Shown: positions 9,090 to 18,510, numbered from the stretch's first letter. The stretch is 64,000 nucleotides of DNA from Agrobacterium arsenijevicii (GCA_000949895.1 JWIT01000006.1:168447-232446); one strand, 5' to 3'. Program-made: numbers and translations. The notes: generated by a model from the letters alone, not told the origin.

Positions 9090-10032
9090 ACATCCGCGCG
9101 AAGAACACTTTGTCGGACAGACGGTGCAGCAAGGCTGCAATAGCGGCGGTTGCCACAATGGCGAAAACGAGCCGCCCGACCAGAACGCCGTAGACATCGG
9201 CCCCCAGCGACATCACGACAATCGTGTCCTCAATGACGCTATGCGCAAAACCCATGAACACGCATGACAGAAAGACCTGACGCGGCGATATCGCTCCCGA
9301 TTGCGCCTCGCGGATAAGAAGACCGGCGCCATAGGAGATACCGAGGAACAAGCCGATGGCAGTGAGATGTTCGGCCTCACCGCGAATGCCGGCAAGACGC
9401 AGCACGGGCGAAAGCGCTTTCATCATCAATGCCAGGACGCCGGTCAGCCTGAGAATTTCAAGGCCAAAGGACAGGACCAGAAGGATGACGAGCATCGAAA
9501 GCATGGTTTCGCCAAGGCCCCAGAAATAGTCTGCCCAGTCGGGTGTGGCGCCCATGGCAGTCCAGACCGGGTTCACCGGGGCCGACAGCCACCCTGTCAC
9601 CTCCAGAAAATGGTGCAGGAGAAAGGCATAGAGCAATCCGCCCCCGATACGCAGCAGCGTCGTTGCGATCACGCCGGGGCCAGCCTTTTCAATGATCTTC
9701 TGCTCGATGGGCAGCCCATGCGCGAACAGGATGAGTGCCGAGAAAACCGTGACATCCGCCACGCTGAGCGAGGATACCGGAACCAGCGTGAAAACCAGCG
9801 GCACAGCACCCCATATTCCCACCAGCATTCCCGTCAGCCAGGCCAGCCCCAGCTCCGGCGGAAGCCCGATCAGGTTCATGACCGGTGCAAAGACCGGGGC
9901 CACGGCCTCGATCGCGCCCATCCTCGACAACAGTTCGGTGAGGATCGCAATCGGAACGGTGATCCGGACAAGCACCCAATAGATTTCAAGCGTTTCCCGC
10001 GTTTTACGCCAGACCGGCATCAGCAATGGCAT
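9070..10032 (-). CDS. Nucleoside-recognition (GATE) domain membrane protein, putative exporter
   Basis: Polytopic inner-membrane protein of 320 residues with eight or more hydrophobic helices. It resembles the YjiH/SpmA nucleoside-recognition family, with WLTGMLVGIWGAVPLV early and ISYGAGLLIREA plus GFAHSVIEDT late. The last motif is typical of the gate domain. Start ATG 10032 is chosen because AAGGAGT lies eight bases upstream; an upstream in-frame start at 10059 has none. It is divergent from an Lrp/AsnC regulator, an arrangement known for amino-acid and related exporters. Substrate unknown. Confidence 0.8.
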   Translation of the reverse strand: MPLLMPVWRKTRETLEIYWVLVRITVPIAILTELLSRMGAIEAVAPVFAPVMNLIGLPPELGLAWLTGMLVGIWGAVPLVFTLVPVSSLSVADVTVFSALILFAHGLPIEQKIIEKAGPGVIATTLLRIGGGLLYAFLLHHFLEVTGWLSAPVNPVWTAMGATPDWADYFWGLGETMLSMLVILLVLSFGLEILRLTGVLALMMKALSPVLRLAGIRGEAEHLTAIGLFLGISYGAGLLIREAQSGAISPRQVFLSCVFMGFAHSVIEDTIVVMSLGADVYGVLVGRLVFAIVATAAIAALLHRLSDKVFFARMFRPQGT

Positions 10033-10108
10033 CTGAGACTCCTTAAAGATTGTCTCCATCCACTAGCTCGAGCCGGTTCGCATTTGTGGTCAAAGATTGC
10101 AGCTTTGT

Positions 10109-10121
10109 GCAATTTTATTGC
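10109..10121. promoter_or_regulatory. Inverted repeat, candidate Lrp-family operator
   Basis: GCAAT-TTT-ATTGC, a perfect five-base inverted repeat in an A+T-rich stretch, lies between the divergent transporter (start 10032) and the Lrp-type regulator gene (start 10152). Lrp/AsnC proteins commonly bind short palindromes with an A/T centre beside their own gene. Assignment is by position and shape only. Confidence 0.45.
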
Positions 10122-10151
10122 AAGTTGACCATTGGAGATTATGCTGCGGCA

Positions 10152-10607
10152 ATGGACCGTATCGACCGCAAACTTTTAAACCTCATGCAGCGCGATGCAT
10201 CGCGTACCAATGTGGACATGGCCGACGCGGTGGGGCTGTCGCCCTCCAGCTGCCTGCGCCGTCTGCAACGGCTGCGCAAATCGGGCGTGATCGACCGCAT
10301 TGTCGCGATCCTCAATCCCGCCAGAGCCGGACGGGCGATCAAGGCGCTGGTGACGGTGGAGCTGAAATTGCACGGCGAGCAGCATATGCGCCGTTTTCTC
10401 GACCTGGCGAGCGCCGAGGACGCAGTTTCACACGCCTATTCCGTTACCGGTGCCACCGATGTCGTTCTGATGCTGCGGTTGCGCGACATGGAGGAGTTCG
10501 ACGCACTATGCGACAGGCTGTTCCGCGACCAGAACAATGTCGCACGCTTTTTTACCATGGTCGTCATACGAACGGCGAAAGAGGAAACGGCTATTCGGCT
10601 CGATTGA
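10152..10607 (+). CDS. Lrp/AsnC family transcriptional regulator
   Basis: 151 residues. N-terminal winged helix-turn-helix (MDRIDRKLLNLMQRDASRTN, then GLSPSSCLRRLQRLRKSGVI) and a C-terminal RAM ligand-binding domain (KALVTVELKL, YSVTGATDVVLML). Start ATG 10152 matches the standard family N-terminus; a longer frame from 10050 covers the operator region and is not used. Family members form octamers that respond to amino acids. It is divergent from the nucleoside-recognition membrane protein, which it probably controls. Inducer not deducible. Confidence 0.92.
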   Translation: MDRIDRKLLNLMQRDASRTNVDMADAVGLSPSSCLRRLQRLRKSGVIDRIVAILNPARAGRAIKALVTVELKLHGEQHMRRFLDLASAEDAVSHAYSVTGATDVVLMLRLRDMEEFDALCDRLFRDQNNVARFFTMVVIRTAKEETAIRLD

Positions 10608-10669
10608 ATTCTTCCATTTCACTCTTCACAACGCTCCTCCTAGGAGAAGTCGTCGTGGCAAATGGATCC

Positions 10670-11053
10670 CTAAATGAGGGTGTGCCCTGCATTTTTCAGC
10701 AGAAGGAAAGCTTTTTCCAGATCGTTCGATTTCACAAGCAGGTGGTCGCCGTCGAAAGTCGAAACCACAAATATTCCGATCTCATTGGTCGACAGCGGCT
10801 CGATCACGGACAAGACGATGCCCGTTTCATCGAAGGCAAATGGACCCTGCAACTTCAAACAGGACCAACCGGTATCGGATCGCACATCCCCGGGGATACG
10901 ATCCTCCCGGCAGACGACGGAAAGTTCGTCATCAGTCCGGGTGATGCTGACGAAACCACCGCCATCGGCCCAGGCCGGAATGGCTTCAGAGGCGTGGAGC
11001 CGGGCCACCCCATATGCACCGTCAAGGACTTTCAACTTGATGCGAGGAGCCAT
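10670..11053 (-). CDS. ACT domain-containing protein
   Basis: 127 residues in two ACT-like halves: LKVLDGAYGVARL followed by FVSITRTDDELSVVC, then FDETGIVLSVIEPLSTNEIGIFVVSTFDGDHLLVKSNDLEKA. The second half has the classical ACT beta-alpha-beta pattern. ACT domains bind small ligands, mainly amino acids, and free-standing ones are presumed sensors or regulators. ATG 11053 has AAAGGTG eight bases upstream. It is convergent with the Lrp gene. No partner is evident. Confidence 0.82.
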   Translation of the reverse strand: MAPRIKLKVLDGAYGVARLHASEAIPAWADGGGFVSITRTDDELSVVCREDRIPGDVRSDTGWSCLKLQGPFAFDETGIVLSVIEPLSTNEIGIFVVSTFDGDHLLVKSNDLEKAFLLLKNAGHTLI

Positions 11054-11178
11054 CTCGAAATCACCTTTGCTGGAAAACCGCGACAAACGCGCGGCTGAAT
11101 GCTCGCACCCGTACATCTAGCAACAAAAAGGGGGCTTCACAGCTCCCAATTCTCACTCAACGATCGTGACCGCCTGGC

Positions 11179-13203
11179 TCAGAACTCCGTCCAATCCTGA
11201 TCCTTGGCGGCAGGCGCTTCCTGATTGCCGCCGAAGGCGCGGGCGAGGCTCTGGCCAAGCGCACGGGCTGGCGAGGCGACCGGCCTTGCGGTTGCGGAGG
11301 CCGGTTTTACCGGCGCTTTTCTGACCGGCGCTGCGACGGGCGCAGGCTGGAAGGTCGGCTTAGCCGAGGACTGGCGGGGTGCAGAATATCCACCATTGCT
11401 GGCAACGGCGCCATGAACGCCGCCCACCCTGAACTGGCCGAGCAGGCTGTTGAGCGCTTCCGCCTCGCGGGCGAGCGAATGGCTGGCGGCGGTCTGCTGC
11501 TCCACCATCGCGGCATTCTGCTGCGTGCCGTGATCCATGGTGTTCACGGCCGTGTTGATTTCCTGCAGACCCGTCGCCTGTTCGCGGGCGGCGACGACGA
11601 TGGCACTGACATGGGCGTTGATTTCTTCGACTTCCGCCACGATGAGTTCCAGCGCCTTGCCGGTCTCGTCGACGAGGTTGACGCCGTTTTCCACCTGCTG
11701 GCTGGAGGCGCCGATCAGCGTCTTGATTTCCTTGGCGGCATTGGCGGAACGCTGGGCGAGTTCGCGTACTTCCTGGGCAACGACGGCAAAACCCTTGCCC
11801 GCATCACCCGCACGCGCGGCTTCCACACCCGCGTTCAGCGCCAGAAGATTGGTCTGGAAAGCGATATCGTCGATGACACCGATGATGTTGCCGATCTCGC
11901 CCGAGGACTTTTCGATCTCGCGCATGGCGGCAACCGCCTTGCGCACCACGACGCCGGATTTTTCCGCACCGGTGCGGGCGCGCTGGACCAGATTGCCGGC
12001 ATCCTCCGCACCCCTGGCGCTATCGCGCACGGTGGTGGTTACTTCTTCCAGAGCTGCGGCGGTTTCCTCGATGGAGGCGGCCTGCTGTTCGGTACGGCGC
12101 GACAGGTCGTCAGCGGCAGACAGCATTTCCGAAGCGCCGGCGTTGATTGCTGCCGCGTTCTCGCCAACCGCACGCATGGCATGCTGGAGCTTTTCGACGG
12201 CGCTGTTGAAATCGATACGGATGGGATCGATGTAGGAGGCGAACGGCGTTTCGATACGGTAGGCGAGATCGCCTTCCGCCAGAGCCGAAAGACCCTTGCC
12301 AAGCTCGTCACGCGCAAGGGCGTTGGCGGCTTCGTCCTGCGCCTTCTCTTCCTCGTTGCGGCGGCGCTCGGTCTCGGTTGCTGAGCGCATGCGCTCGGTC
12401 TCGCCGGCAAGGCGGGACTTCTCCAGCCCGGCTTCCTTGAAGACGAGAACGGCCTTCGCCATCTTGCCGACTTCGTCCTTGCGGTCGAGGGCCGGAACTT
12501 CCGTGGTCATGTCGCCATCGGCAAGCCTGCTCATCGCCGCCGTCATGCCGACGATCGGTGTGACGATGGAGCGCGACAGCGCCCAGATGAGAGCGCAGGC
12601 GAGAAGACCGGCGACAGCGCCGCCACCCAGAAGCGCGAGCTTGAGGTTGAGTGCGGCGGCATCCTGCTGCGCGGCGTAGCTTGCCGACAATCCGTTCAGC
12701 TGGTCCTTGATCTTGGCGGCGGAGGCGCGGAAGCCATCGAGCTGGCCCTTGGCCTGATTGCGGCCGATCTCGATGATTTCGAAAATCGGCGCTTCGGTCG
12801 TCTTGCGTGCGGCGATCTGCGGTTCCGCCAGTTCCTTGAAGAACACGGTGGCGGATTTCTGCATATCGTCGATGGATTTCAGGATGTCCGGCTGGCCGAC
12901 GGCGAGCGCGCGGGCTTCGTCAAGCTTCTTCAGCATCAGGTCGCGCTGGGCGAAAACATCATTGTAGGTGCTGTCGCTGCGAAACAACAGGAAGCCGCGC
13001 TGGTTGACGGCCTGTTCCAGCATCGCGGCTGTGGCACCATCCACCGCATGCATGATGTTGTTGGCCCTGTTGTTCTGGACCGTGACATGCTCGCTCCCCA
13101 GCGTCTGCCAGAAGACCACCGCGGAGGCGAGCAGGCACACGCCCATCAAGACGCAGAAGGTGACAATGAGCTTAATGTTGATGGGGAAATTTTTCAGCGA
13201 CAT
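11179..13203 (-). CDS. Methyl-accepting chemotaxis protein with CHASE3 sensor
   Basis: Transmembrane chemoreceptor of 674 residues. TM1 is about residues 10-32. A helical periplasmic region of about 145 residues has the CHASE3 hallmark NQRGFLLF. TM2 is about 190-210, followed by HAMP and a second HAMP-like segment (LAEGDLAYRIETPF). The signalling domain around 370-600 contains the hairpin tip DDIAFQTNLLALNAGVEAARAG. The protein ends in DWTEF after a Pro/Ala-rich linker, resembling the NWETF-type pentapeptide that tethers CheR and CheB. It is a single gene divergent from tlyA. The ligand is unknown. Confidence 0.95.
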   Translation of the reverse strand: MSLKNFPINIKLIVTFCVLMGVCLLASAVVFWQTLGSEHVTVQNNRANNIMHAVDGATAAMLEQAVNQRGFLLFRSDSTYNDVFAQRDLMLKKLDEARALAVGQPDILKSIDDMQKSATVFFKELAEPQIAARKTTEAPIFEIIEIGRNQAKGQLDGFRASAAKIKDQLNGLSASYAAQQDAAALNLKLALLGGGAVAGLLACALIWALSRSIVTPIVGMTAAMSRLADGDMTTEVPALDRKDEVGKMAKAVLVFKEAGLEKSRLAGETERMRSATETERRRNEEEKAQDEAANALARDELGKGLSALAEGDLAYRIETPFASYIDPIRIDFNSAVEKLQHAMRAVGENAAAINAGASEMLSAADDLSRRTEQQAASIEETAAALEEVTTTVRDSARGAEDAGNLVQRARTGAEKSGVVVRKAVAAMREIEKSSGEIGNIIGVIDDIAFQTNLLALNAGVEAARAGDAGKGFAVVAQEVRELAQRSANAAKEIKTLIGASSQQVENGVNLVDETGKALELIVAEVEEINAHVSAIVVAAREQATGLQEINTAVNTMDHGTQQNAAMVEQQTAASHSLAREAEALNSLLGQFRVGGVHGAVASNGGYSAPRQSSAKPTFQPAPVAAPVRKAPVKPASATARPVASPARALGQSLARAFGGNQEAPAAKDQDWTEF

Positions 13204-13480
13204 CGCAAACTCTCTCGGCGACCTGATGCCTCGGAGCAAGCGTCTGCGCTGCAACGGTCGCAATTTTGGGAATGGGAGGAGATGCCGTCATGGCAGGTTC
13301 CGACTGGCCGCACGGGCCTTGCACACAAAGTGCAATACAAGCCTTTATATTGGATTAATCGCATATGCTGTTTCACGGCCCTGAATGACCATCCGCTGCG
13401 GCAAAATGGCACCGTTGGAAAGCGGTGAGAACGATAAATCGCTTGCATCTGCGGGGTTTGACGGTCATTGACACGGGACC

Positions 13481-14233
13481 ATGTCCAAAACACCTGAAAA
13501 TGAACGGCTTGACCAGCTTCTTGTTTCGCTCGGCCACTTCGCCAGCCGCTCGCGCGCGCGCGATGCGATTGCGCGCGGCACCGTGAGCGTCAACGGGAAA
13601 ACCGCCACCAAGCCCAGCCAAACCGTCGCCGGAAACGTCAAGATCACTATTACCGATCCGGCGCAGGCCTATGTTTCCCGCGCTGCCCTCAAGCTCACCG
13701 CCGCACTCGATCATTTCGGGCTCGATCCGAAGGGCCACGAATGTCTCGACGTCGGTGCCTCCACCGGCGGCTTCACCGAGGTGCTGCTTCACCGTGGCGC
13801 GAAACACGTTGTCGCCATCGATGTCGGCCACGGGCAAATCCACCCACGGATCGAGAACAATCCGCGTGTCACCAGTCTGGAAGGACTGAATGCACGGTTT
13901 CTCACTGCGGACGATATCGATGACCGGGAGATCGGCTTCATCGTCTCCGACGTGTCCTTCATTTCCATAAAGCTCGCCCTTGCCCCGGCGCTCGACCTTG
14001 CCGCCTCCGGCGCGCTCGCGGTTCTGCTGGTCAAGCCGCAATTCGAGGCGGGCCGTGATGCCATCAGCAAGGCCGGTCTGTTGAAAGAGCCGGAAACGGC
14101 CCCCGCCGTTGCCGCCGAACTGGAGCGCTGGCTCGTTGAAGACATGGGCTGGAAGAGCCTTGGCCTCATTCCTTCACCTATTTCCGGCGGCGACGGCAAT
14201 ATCGAATTTCTTCTCGGAGGCGAAAAGCCATGA
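13481..14233 (+). CDS. tlyA: TlyA family rRNA 2'-O-methyltransferase
   Basis: 250 residues. An N-terminal S4 RNA-binding domain (about 8-65, ERLDQLLVSLGHFASRSRARDAI) is followed by an FtsJ-like methyltransferase domain with the SAM loop DVGASTGGFTEVLL, the catalytic candidates Asp in VSDVSFIS, Lys in LLVKPQFE, and a Lys in RAALKL. TlyA enzymes methylate cytidine 2'-OH in 16S and, in some species, 23S rRNA, which affects capreomycin sensitivity. The stop overlaps the next methyltransferase start by ATGA. The tlyA-RNA methyltransferase pair downstream of dxs is a rhizobial arrangement, here separated by about 6 kb. Confidence 0.93.
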   Translation: MSKTPENERLDQLLVSLGHFASRSRARDAIARGTVSVNGKTATKPSQTVAGNVKITITDPAQAYVSRAALKLTAALDHFGLDPKGHECLDVGASTGGFTEVLLHRGAKHVVAIDVGHGQIHPRIENNPRVTSLEGLNARFLTADDIDDREIGFIVSDVSFISIKLALAPALDLAASGALAVLLVKPQFEAGRDAISKAGLLKEPETAPAVAAELERWLVEDMGWKSLGLIPSPISGGDGNIEFLLGGEKP

Positions 14234-15480
14234 CCACGCAGACCGTCAGCATCAAGAGCCTTGGCGCCCAGGGCGACGGCATTGCGCACTGTCCCGACGG
14301 CCCGGTCTATGTGCCCTTCGCCCTGCCCGGCGAAACGGTGGCCATTGCCAAGGTCAAGGATACCGGCACCATCATCTCGATTGCGGAAGCCTCCACGGAC
14401 CGCCGCGAACCCGTCTGCCGCCACTTTGGCCCCGAGGGCGTTAACGGCACCTGTGGCGGCTGTTCGCTGCAGCATTTTGCCGACCAGCCCTACCACGCCT
14501 TCAAGCGGGAGCTGGTGGTTTCGGCGCTGAGATCGAAGGGTCTGACGCCACCGGTAGACGATCTCGTCATCTGTCGCCCCGGCGAGCGCCGCCGTGCGGT
14601 GTTTGCCGCCCGCAAGACGGAAAAGGGTCTGTTGCTCGGCTTCAACCAGGCGAACAGCCATCACATCGTCGCCATCGAGGAATGTCCCGTCACCTCGCCC
14701 GGTATCGTCGCGCGGCTGGACGCCATCCGCGCCATCGGCCTTTCCCTTGCGTCGAACGCCGAGCCGTTCCGCATGACCGTTCTTGAGACGCTCTCGGGCC
14801 TCGACATTTCAGTCGAAGGCATCAAATCCGTTGGCGACAAACAACGACGCACATTGACGGAAACGGTGCTTGCCATGCGCGGCATCGCCCGTGTCGCGCT
14901 ATCCGGCGAAATCCTGATCGAACCACAAAAGCCGATCATCGAATTTGGTGGCATTCCGGTCTCGCCGCCGGCCGGCGGTTTCACCCAGGCGACAAAACAG
15001 GCGGAAGACGCCATGGCGGAACTGGTGCTTGCCCATGTCGGCAAATCCAAACGCATCGCCGATCTGTTCTGCGGTTCCGGCACGTTTGCGCTGCGGCTCG
15101 CGCGCATCGGCAGGGTGCATGCGGTGGAGGCGGAGGACAAGCCGCTGAAGGCGCTGGATTTCGCCGCCCGCAACACGCAGGGACTAAAGCCCGTCAGCAT
15201 CGAGAAACGCGATCTCTTCCGCCGCCCGCTGATGACGAGCGAGATGAAGAATTTCGATGCCGTTGTGTTCGATCCGCCGCGCGCCGGTGCGGAAGTCCAA
15301 TGCAAGGAGCTTGCCCGCAGCACGGTAAAGAAGATCGTCGCCGTCAGCTGTAATCCGCTGACGCTTGCGCGTGACCTCGCCATTCTGGTGGAGGGCGGTT
15401 ATCGCGTCACGCGCGTCACCCCGGTCGACCAGTTCCTCTGGTCGCCGCATGTGGAAGCCGTGGCAACGCTGGAGAAATAA
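14230..15480 (+). CDS. Class I SAM-dependent RNA m5U methyltransferase (RlmD/RumA-like)
   Basis: 416 residues. The TRAM domain covers about residues 3-57. A 4Fe-4S-type cysteine set follows: Cys63, Cys75, Cys78 (CGGCSLQH) and a fourth Cys near 155 (EECP). The C-terminal half carries the SAM loop DLFCGSGTFALRL, FDPPRAG, and the nucleophile/resolving region VAVSCNPLTLARD. This architecture methylates uridine C5 in 23S rRNA (U1939 or U747 type); the exact site cannot be told. Translationally coupled to tlyA by a four-base overlap. Confidence 0.92.
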   Translation: MTTQTVSIKSLGAQGDGIAHCPDGPVYVPFALPGETVAIAKVKDTGTIISIAEASTDRREPVCRHFGPEGVNGTCGGCSLQHFADQPYHAFKRELVVSALRSKGLTPPVDDLVICRPGERRRAVFAARKTEKGLLLGFNQANSHHIVAIEECPVTSPGIVARLDAIRAIGLSLASNAEPFRMTVLETLSGLDISVEGIKSVGDKQRRTLTETVLAMRGIARVALSGEILIEPQKPIIEFGGIPVSPPAGGFTQATKQAEDAMAELVLAHVGKSKRIADLFCGSGTFALRLARIGRVHAVEAEDKPLKALDFAARNTQGLKPVSIEKRDLFRRPLMTSEMKNFDAVVFDPPRAGAEVQCKELARSTVKKIVAVSCNPLTLARDLAILVEGGYRVTRVTPVDQFLWSPHVEAVATLEK

Positions 15481-15801
15481 TCACCAGGCAGTATCGACCG
15501 TGCCGTTACCGACCACGCCCGAGCAACGGCAGGCGCCGCCAACGCGGCCCTGCTCGATGGGGCAGATATAGGGCCGGCGCCGATTGGAACTGTCCGGTGG
15601 CGTGATGACGCAAACGAAACGCGCGCGGCGCTGGCGCTCGCGGGAATTGCCGGAATAGTAGTTCGGGCTATCGTCTTGCGTGGACTGCGCCAGAATGACG
15701 TTGTTGCCGGAACCGGCTGGCGGCAAGGGCGTGAGCGCCGCCGCCTCTGCAACAGTCGCGGCGGAGAGCAAGAGGGTCAGGGCGAAAACGAAGTGACGCA
15801 T
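15481..15801 (-). CDS. Small secreted protein of unknown function
   Basis: 106 residues. A clear Sec signal peptide occupies residues 1-20 (MRHFVFALTLLLSAATVAEA) with cleavage likely after AEA or AAA. The mature part is Arg- and Ser-rich and ends with a cysteine cluster (FVCVITPP, YICPIEQG, GACRC). The four cysteines suggest disulfides or metal binding in the periplasm. It starts from ATG 15801 and is convergent with the RNA methyltransferase; the stop codons abut. I do not recognise a named family. Confidence 0.75.
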   Translation of the reverse strand: MRHFVFALTLLLSAATVAEAAALTPLPPAGSGNNVILAQSTQDDSPNYYSGNSRERQRRARFVCVITPPDSSNRRRPYICPIEQGRVGGACRCSGVVGNGTVDTAW

Positions 15802-15890
15802 GCGGGTGGCCTTCGGACAATGACGTTGCGTTATTTAACCCAAGCCATATTACCCGGTTCCTTAACCGCAAGGAATTCCTGCCGGAACGC

Positions 15891-16649
15891 TTAACGGTGC
15901 ATAAATGCCTCGAAGGCGGCGCGCGCTTCAGCACTTTGCAATTGCGCTATGAAATGGCGGGCTTCCTCGTCGATGCGGGCCAGCACGTCCTCCGGGTTGC
16001 CGCACACGAGATCGCGGGCGATCTTCAGTGCCTGCTGCGGCTTGGCGGCAAGCCGCGTGGCGAGCGCCAGCGTTTCGCTCTCGACATGTTCGGGGGCAAC
16101 AACTTTCCAGATCATCCCGGCCTGCAACGCCTGTTCGGCGCTAAAACCTTCGCCCATGGCAAGCAGCGCAAAGGCACGTTGATGGCCGATGAGCCTCGGT
16201 GCAAGCAGGCTGGACGCGGCTTCCGGCACCAACGCCAGATCCACGAAGGGTGTCTTGAACAGGCTGCGATTGGAGGCGACGGTCAGATCGCAATGCAGGT
16301 TCAGCGTCGTGCCGATGCCGATGGCCAGCCCGTCAACGCCCGAAACCAGCGGTTTTTCGAAGGTCGCCAGCGCCTTCAGAAGATCGAGCACCGCAAGCTT
16401 TCCCTTTGCGCCCGACATGGCGAAGGCAAGGAAATCGGCCATGTCGTTGCCGGCGGAAAAGCAGCCTTCCGTGCCAAGAAAAGCGACAACACGAATATCC
16501 GGGTCCGCATTCGCGGCCTGCAACGCCTCAGCCATGCGCAGATACATCGCATCGGTGATGGCGTTTTTCTTTTCCGGCCGGTTGAAGCGGATGGTCAGAA
16601 CGTCAGGCGCATGGCCGACCCGCTCGACGAGAATATGATCGTCCGACAT
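15891..16649 (-). CDS. Enoyl-CoA hydratase/isomerase family protein
   Basis: 252-residue crotonase-fold enzyme acting on acyl-CoA thioesters. Oxyanion elements are GCFSAGNDMADF and GVDGLAIGIGTTL. The two glutamates of classical enoyl-CoA hydratases are not where expected (GIGTTL and KTPFVD), but a Glu is present in LVPEAASS, as in delta3-delta2-enoyl-CoA isomerases. I therefore lean to isomerase or a related activity rather than hydration. ATG 16649 has AGGAAAT upstream. It lies 19 bases downstream of the acyl-CoA dehydrogenase gene, so the two form an operon. Confidence 0.88.
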   Translation of the reverse strand: MSDDHILVERVGHAPDVLTIRFNRPEKKNAITDAMYLRMAEALQAANADPDIRVVAFLGTEGCFSAGNDMADFLAFAMSGAKGKLAVLDLLKALATFEKPLVSGVDGLAIGIGTTLNLHCDLTVASNRSLFKTPFVDLALVPEAASSLLAPRLIGHQRAFALLAMGEGFSAEQALQAGMIWKVVAPEHVESETLALATRLAAKPQQALKIARDLVCGNPEDVLARIDEEARHFIAQLQSAEARAAFEAFMHR

Positions 16650-16668
16650 AGCTATTTCCTCAATCCAG

Positions 16669-18456
16669 TCAGGAAGCCAACACGGCGCGGGCAGCGACAA
16701 GGCTTGCCGCACCTGCAATGACACGGTCCTTGAGTGCTGCCGTTTCCGCCAGCAGGTTTTCCGCCGCAAACCGGCAAAGTGAGGCGCGTTGTCCGCCCCT
16801 GCCGTCATCCACGGAGGCCAATGCGCCCTTGGCAAGATAGGCGCCGGTGAGCGCCAGTCCGAAGAGACGCTGATAGGGCGTAGCACCGGCGAGAGCGGTT
16901 TCGGTCTCGCCGGATTTCAGGCGTTCCAGCAGCCAGTCGGTCGCCGCTTCCAGATCGTTCAGGCTCGTCTCCAGATAACGGGCGGTCTCGCCGAGATCGG
17001 CGCGGTTCGAAGCGGCTGTCCGGGCGGCGATCTCGCGCAATTCGGCGATGAAACCGCGCACCTGCGCGCCATCGGAAAGCGGCAGCTTGCGCACCACCAG
17101 ATCGATGGCCTGAATACCGTTGGTGCCTTCGTAGATCGGCGCGATGCGAGCATCACGCAGATAACGCGCGGCACCGGTTTCCTCGATGAAGCCCATGCCG
17201 CCATGCACTTGAATGCCCATGGAAGCGACATCGACACCGGCATCGGTGGAGAAGGATTTGGCGATAGGCGTCAAAAGTGCTGCGCGCTCCTGCCAATGGG
17301 CACGCTCGGTCGCGTCCTCCGTGGCATGCGCCATATCGATGGCGTGAGCACAGCTGAAGGAGATCGCTCGCGACCCCTGCGTCAGCGCCTTCATCGTCAG
17401 AAGCGTGCGGGCGATATCCGGATGCTCGATGATCGGGCTCATGCCGGAACCCTGCCAGCCGGGCGCCTTGCCCTGCGTGCGCTCTCTGGCGTATTCGATT
17501 GCCTTCTGGGTGGCCGCTTCGCAGATCGCCACGCCCTGCATGCCAACGGCAAGGCGGGCGTTGTTCATCATGGTGAACATGCAGGCGAGACCCTTGTTCT
17601 CCTCGCCGATCAGCCAACCCAGCGCACCCTTCTCTTCGCCGAATTTGCCGTCGCCGAAGATCATCGTGCAGGTGGGCGAACCGTGAATGCCGAGCTTGTG
17701 TTCCAGCGAATGGCAGAAGATATCGTTTCTGCTGCCCGGCGTACCGTCGTCGTTGGGGAGAAACTTCGGCACGAGGAACAGCGATATGCCGCGCGTACCC
17801 GCAGGCGCATCCGGCAGGCGGGCGAGAACGAGGTGGATGATATTGTCCGCCGCGTCATGTTCGCCCCAGGTAATGAAAATCTTCTGCCCGAAGATGCGAT
17901 AAGTGCCGTCACCATTGCGCTCCGCACGGGCCTTCAGGACGCCAAGGTCCGATCCCGCATGCGGTTCGGTAAGGTTCATCGTGCCGGTCCATTCGCCGGA
18001 CACGAGTTTCGGAAGATAGGTACGTTTCAGATCGTTGCTGCCGTGGGCGACTAGGGCTTCCACCGCGCCCATGGTGAGTGTCGGCGCCAGCGCAAAGGCC
18101 ATGGAACCGGAATTCCACATTTCGAGTGCGGCGACATTCAGCATATGCGGCAGGTTCTGGCCGCCGAATTCCTCAGGCGCAGTCAGGCTGTTCCAGCCTG
18201 CTTCCGCCCAGCGCCGGTAAAGATCGGCCCAACCATCCGGCGTCGTGACCTTGCCATCGGCAATCCTTGCGCCCTGGCGGTCGCCGATATCGGCAAGCGG
18301 CGCGACCTGCTCGGTGGCGAAACGGCCGGCTTCCTGCAAGATTGCATCCACGACATCTTCACCGAGGTCTCCCAGAGCACCCCCGGACAACGCGTCTTGA
18401 AGACCCGCCACATATTTGAGTGTAAAGGCGATATCATCCACCGGCGCGGTATACAT
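16669..18456 (-). CDS. Acyl-CoA dehydrogenase, DmdC/FadE5-like long form
   Basis: 595-residue FAD enzyme, longer than ordinary 380-residue acyl-CoA dehydrogenases because of an N-terminal helical segment and a C-terminal extension of about 130 residues. Visible: FAD/substrate loop MNLTEPHAGSDLG, ITWGEHD, and the catalytic-base context IYEGTNGIQAIDL. The long form includes 3-methylmercaptopropionyl-CoA dehydrogenase (DmdC) and broad-range fatty acyl-CoA dehydrogenases; chain specificity cannot be set. It leads an operon with the crotonase gene. A palindrome resembling LiuR operators lies 55 bases upstream. Confidence 0.93.
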   Translation of the reverse strand: MYTAPVDDIAFTLKYVAGLQDALSGGALGDLGEDVVDAILQEAGRFATEQVAPLADIGDRQGARIADGKVTTPDGWADLYRRWAEAGWNSLTAPEEFGGQNLPHMLNVAALEMWNSGSMAFALAPTLTMGAVEALVAHGSNDLKRTYLPKLVSGEWTGTMNLTEPHAGSDLGVLKARAERNGDGTYRIFGQKIFITWGEHDAADNIIHLVLARLPDAPAGTRGISLFLVPKFLPNDDGTPGSRNDIFCHSLEHKLGIHGSPTCTMIFGDGKFGEEKGALGWLIGEENKGLACMFTMMNNARLAVGMQGVAICEAATQKAIEYARERTQGKAPGWQGSGMSPIIEHPDIARTLLTMKALTQGSRAISFSCAHAIDMAHATEDATERAHWQERAALLTPIAKSFSTDAGVDVASMGIQVHGGMGFIEETGAARYLRDARIAPIYEGTNGIQAIDLVVRKLPLSDGAQVRGFIAELREIAARTAASNRADLGETARYLETSLNDLEAATDWLLERLKSGETETALAGATPYQRLFGLALTGAYLAKGALASVDDGRGGQRASLCRFAAENLLAETAALKDRVIAGAASLVAARAVLAS

Positions 18457-18510
18457 GCTGCCTCCTCCCGAAGCTTTTGCCTATCGTGCTGTTCTTCGGG
18501 CTAAATGATT

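Noticed and set aside
11413..12384. Long + strand frames opposite the chemoreceptor
   Set aside because: They are complements of the signalling domain of the MCP and have no features of a protein family.
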